From assembly GCA_028873155.1 (NCBI GenBank), contig JAGWML010000003.1:1-30189 (forward strand): a DNA stretch of 30,189 nucleotides. Direction: 5' to 3'. Position numbers and translations under genes: made by a program. The stretch's first letter is position 1. Every line of letters begins with the position of its first letter. The notes beneath the pieces were generated by a model. That model ran no database searches and was not told where the DNA came from. It saw only the letters and a list, made by a program, of their open reading frames with translations. This stretch comes from Acidobacteriota bacterium. Lineage in GTDB: Bacteria; Acidobacteriota; Terriglobia; Terriglobales; Acidobacteriaceae. Below are positions 15,879 through 23,445 of the stretch, in pieces.

Positions 15879-15887
15879 GCTAATGCC

Positions 15888-16505
15888 ATGGGCAAGGGGC
15901 TCAGCAGAGGTGGTCATCGCCAGTCGTGGATGCTCCTTGTGCCTCTGCTCATTCTGCTCGGTGGGGCGGCAGGCTGGTGCCTGTGGGTTTACCTGCAAAT
16001 TCAGCGCTTTGCGTCGGAAGACATGGCCCGACCGGCGGATGCCATAGTCATCTTTGGCGCGGCTGAATACGACGGGCGTCCTTCGCCGGTCTATCGTGCC
16101 CGGCTCGATCACGGGGTGAATCTCTATCGTCGGGGGATCGCGACTCTGCTCGTCACCCTTGGCGGAGAGGGCGGCGACGAGTTCTCAGAAGGCGGAGTGG
16201 GTCGGGAGTACCTGATGGCACAGGGCGTGCCGGAGTCTGCCATTATCGCGGAGACGCACAGCAGGAGCACGGTTGAGTCAGTGCAGCGGCTGGCCGTGAT
16301 TGCCCGAACCAACGGCCTGCAACGCCTCGTCGTTGTCAGCGATCCCGTGCATCTATTCCGAACTCAGGCAATCTGCCACGATGCGGGGCTGATGGTCTAC
16401 ACCTCGCCAAGAGCGCACGTTGCAACGTATGCGGCGCCTTCTGCGCTCGACGCGTTGTTTCACGAGGTTCTCGCCTACACAGCCTGGCGATTGCATCTGG
16501 AATAG
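15888..16505 (+). CDS. YdcF-like DUF218 membrane-anchored protein
   Basis: The 205-residue product has one membrane segment (about 14-36) and a DUF218 domain outside. Features include VIFGAAEYDGRPSPVYRARL, the turn LVTLGGEGGDEFSEGG and ETHSRSTVESVQ. In other bacteria this family includes SanA/YdcF and enzymes or factors linked to envelope integrity; its reaction is mostly unproven. The start at 15888 follows tsaC by nine bases. It is convergent with the DUF92 gene, with an 18-base gap. Confidence 0.88.
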   Translation: MGKGLSRGGHRQSWMLLVPLLILLGGAAGWCLWVYLQIQRFASEDMARPADAIVIFGAAEYDGRPSPVYRARLDHGVNLYRRGIATLLVTLGGEGGDEFSEGGVGREYLMAQGVPESAIIAETHSRSTVESVQRLAVIARTNGLQRLVVVSDPVHLFRTQAICHDAGLMVYTSPRAHVATYAAPSALDALFHEVLAYTAWRLHLE

Positions 16506-16523
16506 CGAGGAACTGGCGAGGAG

Positions 16524-17417
16524 CTATGGCTGCAGCAGCCTTAAAGCCGCAGACTGCAACGCCCATGCTGCCGCTGCGGCGCTTGCGGTGGAAAGAAAGT
16601 TCACGCCATCATTCTGGAGCCATCTCCATCTTTCCAGCGTCGCGCCGAGCAGGCTGTCCACAAAAAGTCCCACGACGCCGCTACACACAGTGATTCCCAG
16701 AAACAGAGAGCTCCCGCCCAGCGCCCACGTGCTTCCGGCAGCAACGATGGCCGCGGCAAAGACGCCCGCAAGCGTTCCGGTAAGGCTGATGGCTCCGTCC
16801 GTTCCCGCTGGCACGCGACGCCATGTTGTCACCAGCCTCGGTTGACTCGTCCAGAGCTGACCGAGTTCCGACGAGACCGTATCGGCCGCTGCCTCAGCCA
16901 GTGCTGCCATGGCCGGGGCAAAGGCCAGAAATTGCCTCCATTCCACCCGATTCGTCGTTGCTGCGTTGAGCATCCAGGCCAGGGACATGCCGTTGCAGGC
17001 GAGTGCTGCCATGCCGAGATTGGCCGCGACCTGCGCTGCGCTGCGGCCCGACTTTCCCTCTGCCGTCCCCAGTTGCTGCTTTCGGCTTCGACCCGCTCGT
17101 GTGGCCAGTGAGGTCATCACCAGGACCAGCAAGACCGGAAGCAGAGCCGTCCGCCACGGAGCGTACGGCACCGAGGTTGTGGAGAACATCAGCGAGGCAC
17201 ACAGCGCGGCGCCGCCCACTGCGCCGGGCGCGGTGGCGGAGTGCGATTGCCACGCCGCGAGACCCAGCAGCAAACTCAGGCCAAGCGTCCACAGAGCGAT
17301 GGAAGGGAATTGCTGCAACCACCAGATACTCTGCAGCGCCAGTTCGGCGCCCATTGCGGGAAAGACGAGCAACAGCACCAGCTTCGACTGCCATTTCAAG
17401 CGATCCAGTCTCACCAC
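16524..17417 (-). CDS. DUF92 integral membrane protein
   Basis: The 297-residue product is strongly hydrophobic with about seven to eight membrane segments. It has DUF92 features in order: TAPGAVGGA, SGRSAAQVAANLG, ALAEAAADTVSSELGQL, PAGTDGAISLTGTLAG, GLFVDSLLGATLERW and NDGVNFLST. Eukaryotic relatives include TMEM19 and the plant phytyl-phosphate kinase VTE6; the bacterial substrate is unknown. The start is GTG at 17417, followed at once by a second GTG; AGGATGGA lies just before, so either could be used. It is divergent from the beta-propeller lipoprotein gene. Confidence 0.9.
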   Translation of the reverse strand: MVRLDRLKWQSKLVLLLVFPAMGAELALQSIWWLQQFPSIALWTLGLSLLLGLAAWQSHSATAPGAVGGAALCASLMFSTTSVPYAPWRTALLPVLLVLVMTSLATRAGRSRKQQLGTAEGKSGRSAAQVAANLGMAALACNGMSLAWMLNAATTNRVEWRQFLAFAPAMAALAEAAADTVSSELGQLWTSQPRLVTTWRRVPAGTDGAISLTGTLAGVFAAAIVAAGSTWALGGSSLFLGITVCSGVVGLFVDSLLGATLERWRWLQNDGVNFLSTASAAAAAWALQSAALRLLQP

Positions 17418-17559
17418 TCCATCCTAAAGGCGTTAGCTGAGGGATATCTTCTGAGGATTCGATGGCAGAGCAGAGAAGAAAGCGCGCCGGAACAAATCCA
17501 GATGTGCGAACGAGATGGCCGGCGCGCCGCGAGAGGTGCCTGCTGCCCGTCGGCTGATT

Positions 17560-17565
17560 TACAAT
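17560..17565 (+). promoter_or_regulatory. Candidate -10 element of the beta-propeller lipoprotein gene
   Basis: TACAAT ends 25 bases before ATG 17591, so the leader would be about 19 bases and holds the GGAAGCAGGA ribosome site. No strong -35 is seen 17 bases upstream. It lies in the 173-base divergent gap 17418-17590. Nothing else in that gap is convincing. Confidence 0.4.
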
Positions 17566-17590
17566 CACTGAGGAAGCAGGAATCCACTGA

Positions 17591-19156
17591 ATGAGTCTTT
17601 TTTCTTTCGTTCCAGGCCAGGCGCGTGCCCGATGGGTGCAGGCTGCAACAGCGCTTGTCGCTACGTCTTTGCTAGCCGGTTGCGGGGATACCTACCGACC
17701 GGTGGTTACGCCGATTAGCCCAAGCGGGCCCCCGGCGCAGCCCTCTTCACTCGCGGTCGCTATCTCGGCGCCTTCGACGACTACTCCGGGTGTTGCCACA
17801 GTCATTGACTACTCCGGCGACACGATCATGGCAACGGCAGGAATCGGCCCGGACCCGCAGGCGTTCACGATTGATGAATCGGGCAGCACCGGCTACACGA
17901 TTAACAGCGATGGAACGCTGACGAACTTCCCCATATCGACCCAACTGCAGCAGAGAAATGTCACGTACAGCACGCTTCCCACGACATCTGTGCCCATCGG
18001 CATGTTTTCTCCTTCATCGGGTTTGTGGATCACAGACCTCCAGGGGAATCTTGTGGACGTGCTCAACAGCGTGCCGGAGACGTTCAAGCTGTCAGTGCCC
18101 GTGGCCCCCACCCCTATCGCGATCTCAGGACCGGTTCTGATTGGCCAGCGGAATTACTCCATCAGCCAGAACAACGTGAGCACGCTCCCGACGAACATCA
18201 TCCCGTTTGGCGTGACCTGCAACGTCTCTCCATCGTCCGTCACGGAGAATGGAGAGGCGGACGCGATCGAGCCCTCCAACTTCACGGTCTCGGCGCGCAT
18301 TCCGCTTGGGAAATGCCCCGTCTACGGTATCCAGAGCCCGGACAGGCAGAGGTTCTTTGTTCTGAATCGCGGCAGCGACACTATCACGGTGATTAACAGC
18401 CAGACCAACGCTCTCGATACCTGCACGCCGTTTACGAATCAGAATGGCCAGCTGGTTACCTGCCATCCCACGCTTCCGCTGTCACTGGGAGCGGTTGCGG
18501 CCACAGGCATCACACCGCCGAATGGCACCGCCGGAATGACGCAGACCGCGGGGCCTGTCTATGCGGAGTACAACCAGGCAACGAACCAGCTGGTTGTGTC
18601 GAATTATGACGGCGGCACGATCAGCATCATCGATGTCAGCCTGGATATCTACGGGAACGACAGCGCGACCTTTGGCACCACGTTTACTGTGAAGGTCGGC
18701 AATACGGCCACTCCGGAACCGGCCAGCGTCACCGTGCTTGCGGATGGCAGCAGGGCCTATACCGCAAACCAGAATGACGGGACCGGAGATGGCACGGTTT
18801 CAATCGTGAACTTGAGCAGCCACACCCTTGAGAAGACGCTCGCAGTGGTCGGTCATCCGCGCACGGTGGTCTCCACGATGAACTCGCTCTACGGCAAGGT
18901 TTATGTGGCCTCACCCGACAGCCCCTATCTGTCGATCATCCGTACAGACCTGGACGTGGTGGACACAACGATTCTACTTTCGGGCGACACCATCGATGTG
19001 CGCGTGACCACGCAGAATGGTTCATCCGGCAACAGCAATGTGACCAGCAGAAGGCCCGGCGGCGGGCAGCCCTGTTATTTACCCACGAGCGTGCTCGATC
19101 CGGGGAATTCGGCGGCGTTGACCCTGCAGCAGTGCCAGAGTCAGACGGCTCCATAA
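17591..19156 (+). CDS. YncE-like beta-propeller lipoprotein
   Basis: The 521-residue product is a lipoprotein: a signal segment ends in the lipobox LLAGC with Cys31. A Pro/Ser/Thr-rich linker follows. Repeated YVTN-type propeller blades come next, for example FFVLNRGSDTITVINSQTNA (255-274), a later block LVVSNYDGGTISIIDVSLD, and AYTANQNDGTGDGTVSIVNL. Such proteins are exported and often bind surfaces or partners; no enzyme site is visible. Cysteine pairs near the C-terminus (PCYLP and QQCQS) could form a disulfide, which fits the nearby thiol reductase only by inference. It is a single-gene unit with its own -10 and terminator. Confidence 0.88.
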   Translation: MSLFSFVPGQARARWVQAATALVATSLLAGCGDTYRPVVTPISPSGPPAQPSSLAVAISAPSTTTPGVATVIDYSGDTIMATAGIGPDPQAFTIDESGSTGYTINSDGTLTNFPISTQLQQRNVTYSTLPTTSVPIGMFSPSSGLWITDLQGNLVDVLNSVPETFKLSVPVAPTPIAISGPVLIGQRNYSISQNNVSTLPTNIIPFGVTCNVSPSSVTENGEADAIEPSNFTVSARIPLGKCPVYGIQSPDRQRFFVLNRGSDTITVINSQTNALDTCTPFTNQNGQLVTCHPTLPLSLGAVAATGITPPNGTAGMTQTAGPVYAEYNQATNQLVVSNYDGGTISIIDVSLDIYGNDSATFGTTFTVKVGNTATPEPASVTVLADGSRAYTANQNDGTGDGTVSIVNLSSHTLEKTLAVVGHPRTVVSTMNSLYGKVYVASPDSPYLSIIRTDLDVVDTTILLSGDTIDVRVTTQNGSSGNSNVTSRRPGGGQPCYLPTSVLDPGNSAALTLQQCQSQTAP

Positions 19157-19172
19157 GGCAGGTCGATCTCAG

Positions 19173-19214
19173 CCCCGGGCGATTCTTTCATTCGCTCGGG
19201 GCGTTTGCTTTTTG
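19173..19214 (+). terminator. Rho-independent terminator after the beta-propeller lipoprotein gene
   Basis: The arms CCCCGGGCGA (19173-19182) and TCGCTCGGGG (19192-19201) pair fully with one G-T wobble around a nine-base loop. The tail CGTTTGCTTTTTG (19202-19214) follows. The same 13-base tail ends the atpE terminator (999-1011). tlyA starts 77 bases later and so needs its own transcription start. Confidence 0.9.
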
Positions 19215-19291
19215 GCGATTTCTCAAGCCAGGACCCGGCCTTGCATTCGTTCTGTGCCGTAAGCGGCTCAGCTTTGGAAGGGACGCTGCAC

Positions 19292-20059
19292 TTGAAGACG
19301 CGAATTGATCTGCTGCTCGTTGAGCGCGGCCTGGTGGCGAGCCGTGAGCGGGGCCGTGCGCTGATCCTCGCCGGGCGCATCCTTGTTCAGGAGCAGAAGA
19401 TTGATAAGCCGGGAGCTTTAGTTCCGGCAGATGCACCGGTACGGCTGTTGGGCGAGGATATTCCCTATGTGAGCCGCGGCGGGCTGAAGCTGGCTGCCGC
19501 GCTTACTCATTGGCCGATTCAAGTTGAGGCGCGGTATTGCCTCGATGTCGGGGCATCCACCGGGGGCTTTACAGACTGCCTGCTGCAGCATGGGGCAGCA
19601 CACGTCACTGCCGTCGATTCCGGATTTGGCCAGATTGCCATGAAACTCCGGACCGACCCGCGCGTGCGATTGATCGAGCGCACCAATGCGAGGCTGCTTG
19701 AACCAGGCGCATTGACCCTTCCCGGCGTGCCACGGCTTACCCTCTTCGTCATGGATGTATCGTTCATCTCGGCGACGCTGCTTCTTGGCCCCATCTTTGC
19801 CGCTGCTCCCGGCCTTGAGGAGGGCGTGATTCTTGTCAAGCCGCAGTTTGAAGCCGGCAGGGAACACGTGGGAAAAGGCGGCATCGTGCGCGATCCTGCC
19901 ATCCACCAGCTTGCGGTGGAGAAGGTTGAGCAGACTGTTCGCCATCTGGGATGGATTGCGCTGGAATCCTTTCCCTCACCGATCCGGGGCGCGGAAGGAA
20001 ACCAGGAGTTTCTGCTCTGGGTTCGCCGCCCAGTGAGTCCAGGTTTCGTGACCGTCTGA
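19292..20059 (+). CDS. tlyA: TlyA-family rRNA methyltransferase
   Basis: The 255-residue product joins an N-terminal S4 RNA-binding domain (TRIDLLLVERGLVASRERGR, 3-22) to an FtsJ/RrmJ-like methyltransferase domain. SRGGLKL (61-67) holds a catalytic lysine, DVGASTGGFTD (85-95) binds SAM, and MDVSFIS (154-160) and LVKPQFEAGR (181-190) complete the active site. Relatives 2'-O-methylate 16S and 23S rRNA; the historical name hemolysin is misleading. The TTG at 19292 is chosen because GGAAGGGA (19276-19283) lies 8 bases upstream and the S4 domain begins here. A longer frame from 19205 would start inside the preceding terminator. nadK follows after 45 bases. Confidence 0.94.
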   Translation: MKTRIDLLLVERGLVASRERGRALILAGRILVQEQKIDKPGALVPADAPVRLLGEDIPYVSRGGLKLAAALTHWPIQVEARYCLDVGASTGGFTDCLLQHGAAHVTAVDSGFGQIAMKLRTDPRVRLIERTNARLLEPGALTLPGVPRLTLFVMDVSFISATLLLGPIFAAAPGLEEGVILVKPQFEAGREHVGKGGIVRDPAIHQLAVEKVEQTVRHLGWIALESFPSPIRGAEGNQEFLLWVRRPVSPGFVTV

Positions 20060-20090
20060 ACGAACTGCGACGATTTCGTAGTCCATCCGG

Positions 20091-20096
20091 TAAACT
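20091..20096 (+). promoter_or_regulatory. Candidate -10 element of nadK, nearly leaderless
   Basis: TAAACT, in the context CCGGTAAACTGGGA, ends eight bases before ATG 20105. Transcription would start at about 20103, leaving almost no leader. No good -35 is seen. nadK may instead be read through from tlyA. Confidence 0.4.
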
Positions 20097-20104
20097 GGGA
20101 CCGC

Positions 20105-20962
20105 ATGATTCCCGTTGCGATTGTCTGCAAGCCGCACAAGCACGAACTCGGTGTCATTCTGCCTGACCTTGTGGCATGGCTGCGCCGCAATGGTTATGAG
20201 CCCATGCTCGACAGGGAAGCCGGCGAGTTCTGCCAATCCGCAACGATCGTCGAGTCCAACGCCATGCCCGAGCGGAACCCGGCGCTGGTGATTGTCCTCG
20301 GCGGTGACGGGACACTGCTCTCGGTTGCACGCATCTTTGCGGCGGCAAGCACGCCGATTCTCAGCGTCAATCTGGGCTCTCTCGGATTTCTGACTGAGAT
20401 TCGCCTGGCGGATCTTTACAGCACTCTTGAGGGCTGGTGCAGCAACTGCCACACCCTGGACGCCAGAAGCATGCTGCAGGCTGAGGTGGTGCGCGATGGG
20501 AAGCAGATCTCTGTACACGAGGCTCTGAACGCAGTCGTCGTGTCGAAGGGCGAGATTGCCCGAATGGGCGACTTTGCAGTTGAGCTGAATGGCAAGCATG
20601 TGGCGCGGTTTCGCGCGGATGGTGTGATCGTCTCGACTCCGACGGGTTCAACTGCGTACACGCTTGCCGCCAACGGGCCGATTCTTACGCCGGATGTGGA
20701 CGCGCTGGTCGTTACGCCCATCTGTCCGCATCTTCTGACCCTTCGTCCCATCGTCATCCGTGGCGACGCCCTGCTCACGGTGCGTGTGGAAGCGGTGCCC
20801 AATCAGGCGCTGCTGACCATGGACGGCCAAAGCGCAGTGACTTTGCAGCGCGGCGACGAGGTCAGGTGCCGCCGCTCGACGCACACCGTGAATCTGGTGC
20901 GCATCAGCGAGAGCGGCTTCTTTGAGGCTCTGCGCAGCAAACTGAGCTGGGGAGAGCGGTAA
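20105..20962 (+). CDS. nadK: NAD kinase
   Basis: It phosphorylates NAD to NADP. The 285-residue product has the diagnostic GGDGT (66-70), NLGSLGFL (89-96) and DGVIVSTPTGSTAY (172-185). One oddity is in the segment EALNAVVVSKG (139-149). The family usually has an acidic residue after the asparagine (N-D/E), which contacts the nicotinamide nucleotide; here it is alanine (A143). The codon is GCA, so one base differs from GAA. Activity with altered affinity is possible. It is convergent with the lipoprotein gene at 20984, with a 21-base gap holding only a weak five-base stem. Confidence 0.95.
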   Translation: MIPVAIVCKPHKHELGVILPDLVAWLRRNGYEPMLDREAGEFCQSATIVESNAMPERNPALVIVLGGDGTLLSVARIFAAASTPILSVNLGSLGFLTEIRLADLYSTLEGWCSNCHTLDARSMLQAEVVRDGKQISVHEALNAVVVSKGEIARMGDFAVELNGKHVARFRADGVIVSTPTGSTAYTLAANGPILTPDVDALVVTPICPHLLTLRPIVIRGDALLTVRVEAVPNQALLTMDGQSAVTLQRGDEVRCRRSTHTVNLVRISESGFFEALRSKLSWGER

Positions 20963-20983
20963 GGCAATTCCGGAGCCAATCGG

Positions 20984-21544
20984 CTATTGGGATAGCTCGT
21001 CCAGCAGCACCTTGGCTTTCAGCGCGAGAGTGCTGGCTCCGTCGGCATCGCCGGAGTCCAGAGCAGCACGAGCTTGCTTGATAAACTCGCGAATCTGGGT
21101 CGCCGTTTTTTGTTCCTGATCGTTCAAGGCGCGCGTGATCTGCTTCAGGCCGTTTTCGGTGGAGTCTATGGAGGCCTTGACCTGCTGCGCGCCTGCGCTC
21201 GAACTGCCAGTCGAAAGTTGACCGATTGCTTCAACGGCCGGAGTTTCCGGCGTAGTGGCCTGATCGGTTGCAGGTTTTTCAGCGTGTTTCTTGTGGTGCG
21301 GCTGGGCAGATTCCCCGACGGGCGCGGGAGCCGGTGCTGCGGGCGCTGATTCGACGGCGGGCTGCTGTGTGGGAGGCAGAGTTTCCTGCGCCGGAACGGA
21401 CGCTGCGGGAACAGAAGGTGCGGGCGGCGGAGTCTGCGCCAGCTCAGGGGCAACAGGCTGCGGTGCCGGCTGCGGCTGCCTGTGGAAGCACCCTGTCAGC
21501 ATCAGTGTCAGAACGAACGAAGTACACTGTAGCGGCGCCTTCAT
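20984..21544 (-). CDS. Pro/Ala-rich lipoprotein downstream of the two-component genes
   Basis: The 186-residue product is a lipoprotein: a signal segment ends in the lipobox LTGC (Cys19). A long linker rich in Pro, Ala and Gln (about 22-85) can span the periplasm. It includes PHHKKHAEKP, a histidine-lysine cluster that might bind metal or peptidoglycan (inference). The C-terminal part (about 115-186) is predicted helical, with QQVKASIDSTENGLKQITRA and an LDSGDADGASTLALKAKVLL repeat-like helix pair. ATG 21544 has AAAGGA upstream and overlaps the kinase stop by four bases (ATGA), so the two are translated together. A sensory accessory role is plausible, unproven. Last gene of the operon. Confidence 0.82.
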   Translation of the reverse strand: MKAPLQCTSFVLTLMLTGCFHRQPQPAPQPVAPELAQTPPPAPSVPAASVPAQETLPPTQQPAVESAPAAPAPAPVGESAQPHHKKHAEKPATDQATTPETPAVEAIGQLSTGSSSAGAQQVKASIDSTENGLKQITRALNDQEQKTATQIREFIKQARAALDSGDADGASTLALKAKVLLDELSQ

Positions 21545-23442
21545 TGCAAGATCCTTTCGTGCCCTTCCGCACTCTCCGGTTGAAGATGCCGTCGTCCCCA
21601 TTCCGTTGTGGCCAGAGGAATTTGCATCTGGAATTCCGATCCATGGCCCGGTTCTGATTGTACGTCGATGCTGCCATGGTGGAGCTGCAGAATCCGATAC
21701 GTCATGGCAAGACCGATTCCGCTGCCCTCGCTCTTCGTTGTGAAATACAGGTCGAAGATCTTTCCTCTGATTTCCTCTGGGATGCCGGGCCCTTCATCAC
21801 GAATCCGCAGAATGGCCATCTTCTTGTCATCTTCCAGCGCCACCCTGAGCTTGCCCCCCGTGTTCATTGCCTGAACGCCATTCAAAATAACGTTGAGGAC
21901 GGCCTGCTTCATGAGATCGGCATCGACAAAGCACGTCAGGGGATTGGGAGGCATGCCGGTCTCCAGCGCAACATTTCTGGTGGAGAGCTCTTCGCCGGCG
22001 AGCGCCAGCACATCGCCAATCACGCGGCGCAGATCATGCTCGCGCAACTGCAACTCCACCGGCCGCGAGAAGTCAACCAACGTTTGAACCACCCGGTCCA
22101 GTCGGCGAATCTCCGCATCAATCACTTCAAGATGCCGTGTCGCTGCGCTGTTGGTGTCTCCAAGCTTATTCCTCAGCAGCTCCAGATGCACCACAATGGC
22201 GTTGATCGGGTTTTTGACCTCGTGCCCCACGCCTGAGGTGAGGCGGCCGATGGCTGCCATGCGCCGCGAAAGCTCCAGTTCCGACTCAATCTGTTCGACG
22301 GACTCTGGATCGTGAAGGGTGACCAGAGCGCCAAGCTTCTGGTTGGTCCGGTCGTCGTGAATGACATTGACGGATGCTTCGATTCGTCGCCCGGCTTCAG
22401 TCAGAATCTCCTGCAGGACCAGGTCGATGCCGGAGTCAAAGGCCTCCATGAGTCTTCGTCCCAGTTCGGTGGAGCGATCGAAGATCTCGCGCGCATGCAG
22501 GCCAAGTATGATTTCTTTATTCACCTGAAGGAACCGCCGGGCAGATTCTGAAACCAACACGGCTCGTCCGTCGCCTGTGAAGAGCAGAATGCCATCCTGT
22601 AGCTTGCCCAGGATCTGATCGAGATTTTCCTGCAGCGCGGAAAACACCTCTTCCACATTGCGCATGCGTTGCCCAATGCGTTCAATCTGCGTGGAGACTC
22701 GTTGCGGCGTGTCCTGCTTCGGCGAGTTCTCCCCTGTCTCCGGGTCTTCGCTCACCGGAGTCCAGTAGGAAAGCTGCATGCTGATCTCTTCCAGCGGCCG
22801 CAGCGCCAGATTGCTGAGCAGGAATGCGATGACCAGGGCCGTGATGAGCGTGAAGCCCATCAGGGTGACGGCTTGCTGCATCCAAGGGGCATAGACTGCG
22901 TGCAGCAAGGTTGTGCGCGCTCCCACGTGCACGGTGATGAAGGGCTGTCCATTACGAATCAGGGGAACGGCAATATCGAAGACCCGTGGGGGGCCAAAGA
23001 CGGTGCCCAATAATGCGACAGGATTTGCTGCAAGCAGCTGACCGTAATCCGGGCGCGAGGGTAGCGGCTTGTCTTCGTTGTCAGGATTGGTGCTGGCTAG
23101 AACCCGGCGCTGACTATCGCCTATGTTGATGTCATAGACCGTCAGCGAGTAGCGATTCACCGAGTCCATGACCGCTTTGAGCGCGCCGCTGCCGCGGATT
23201 GCCGTGACTTCGGCGTTTCTGAGCTGGGCTGGATCGTTCGGATCGACCGAAATGTCCTTGAGCCCATTCTCCAGAGCGTCCTGCACAGCAAAGCGAACCT
23301 CGTCGGCCACCATCTTGTTGGTGTCGTAGGATTGCTTTACCGCGGCGTGCACCAGTTGACTCACGTAGACCAGAGACAGAATTCCCGCGAGCAGAAAGAC
23401 GAGACTGGTAATCGCGAGAACGAGTTTGGTCTTCAGTCGCAT
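21541..23442 (-). CDS. Membrane sensor histidine kinase (NtrB/ZraS-like)
   Basis: The 633-residue kinase has a first membrane helix (7-29), a periplasmic sensor region (about 30-190), a second helix (192-212) and a HAMP-like linker (about 210-265). A PAS-like domain follows (about 270-380), then the HisKA dimerisation helix with phospho-acceptor H407 in SGVGHEVKNP. The ATPase domain has an N box near 517-521, DEGPGIP (549-555) and GSGIGLAM (573-580). The signal is unknown; the sensor region looks cache-like. The start ATG follows the regulator stop by three bases, so regulator, kinase and lipoprotein form one operon. Confidence 0.94.
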   Translation of the reverse strand: MRLKTKLVLAITSLVFLLAGILSLVYVSQLVHAAVKQSYDTNKMVADEVRFAVQDALENGLKDISVDPNDPAQLRNAEVTAIRGSGALKAVMDSVNRYSLTVYDINIGDSQRRVLASTNPDNEDKPLPSRPDYGQLLAANPVALLGTVFGPPRVFDIAVPLIRNGQPFITVHVGARTTLLHAVYAPWMQQAVTLMGFTLITALVIAFLLSNLALRPLEEISMQLSYWTPVSEDPETGENSPKQDTPQRVSTQIERIGQRMRNVEEVFSALQENLDQILGKLQDGILLFTGDGRAVLVSESARRFLQVNKEIILGLHAREIFDRSTELGRRLMEAFDSGIDLVLQEILTEAGRRIEASVNVIHDDRTNQKLGALVTLHDPESVEQIESELELSRRMAAIGRLTSGVGHEVKNPINAIVVHLELLRNKLGDTNSAATRHLEVIDAEIRRLDRVVQTLVDFSRPVELQLREHDLRRVIGDVLALAGEELSTRNVALETGMPPNPLTCFVDADLMKQAVLNVILNGVQAMNTGGKLRVALEDDKKMAILRIRDEGPGIPEEIRGKIFDLYFTTKSEGSGIGLAMTYRILQLHHGSIDVQSEPGHGSEFQMQIPLATTEWGRRHLQPESAEGHERILQ

Positions 23443-23445
23443 GGG

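Noticed and set aside
16506..16545. Stem GGCTG/CAGCC at the end of the DUF92 gene
   Set aside because: It falls within coding sequence and has only five pairs; not accepted as a terminator.
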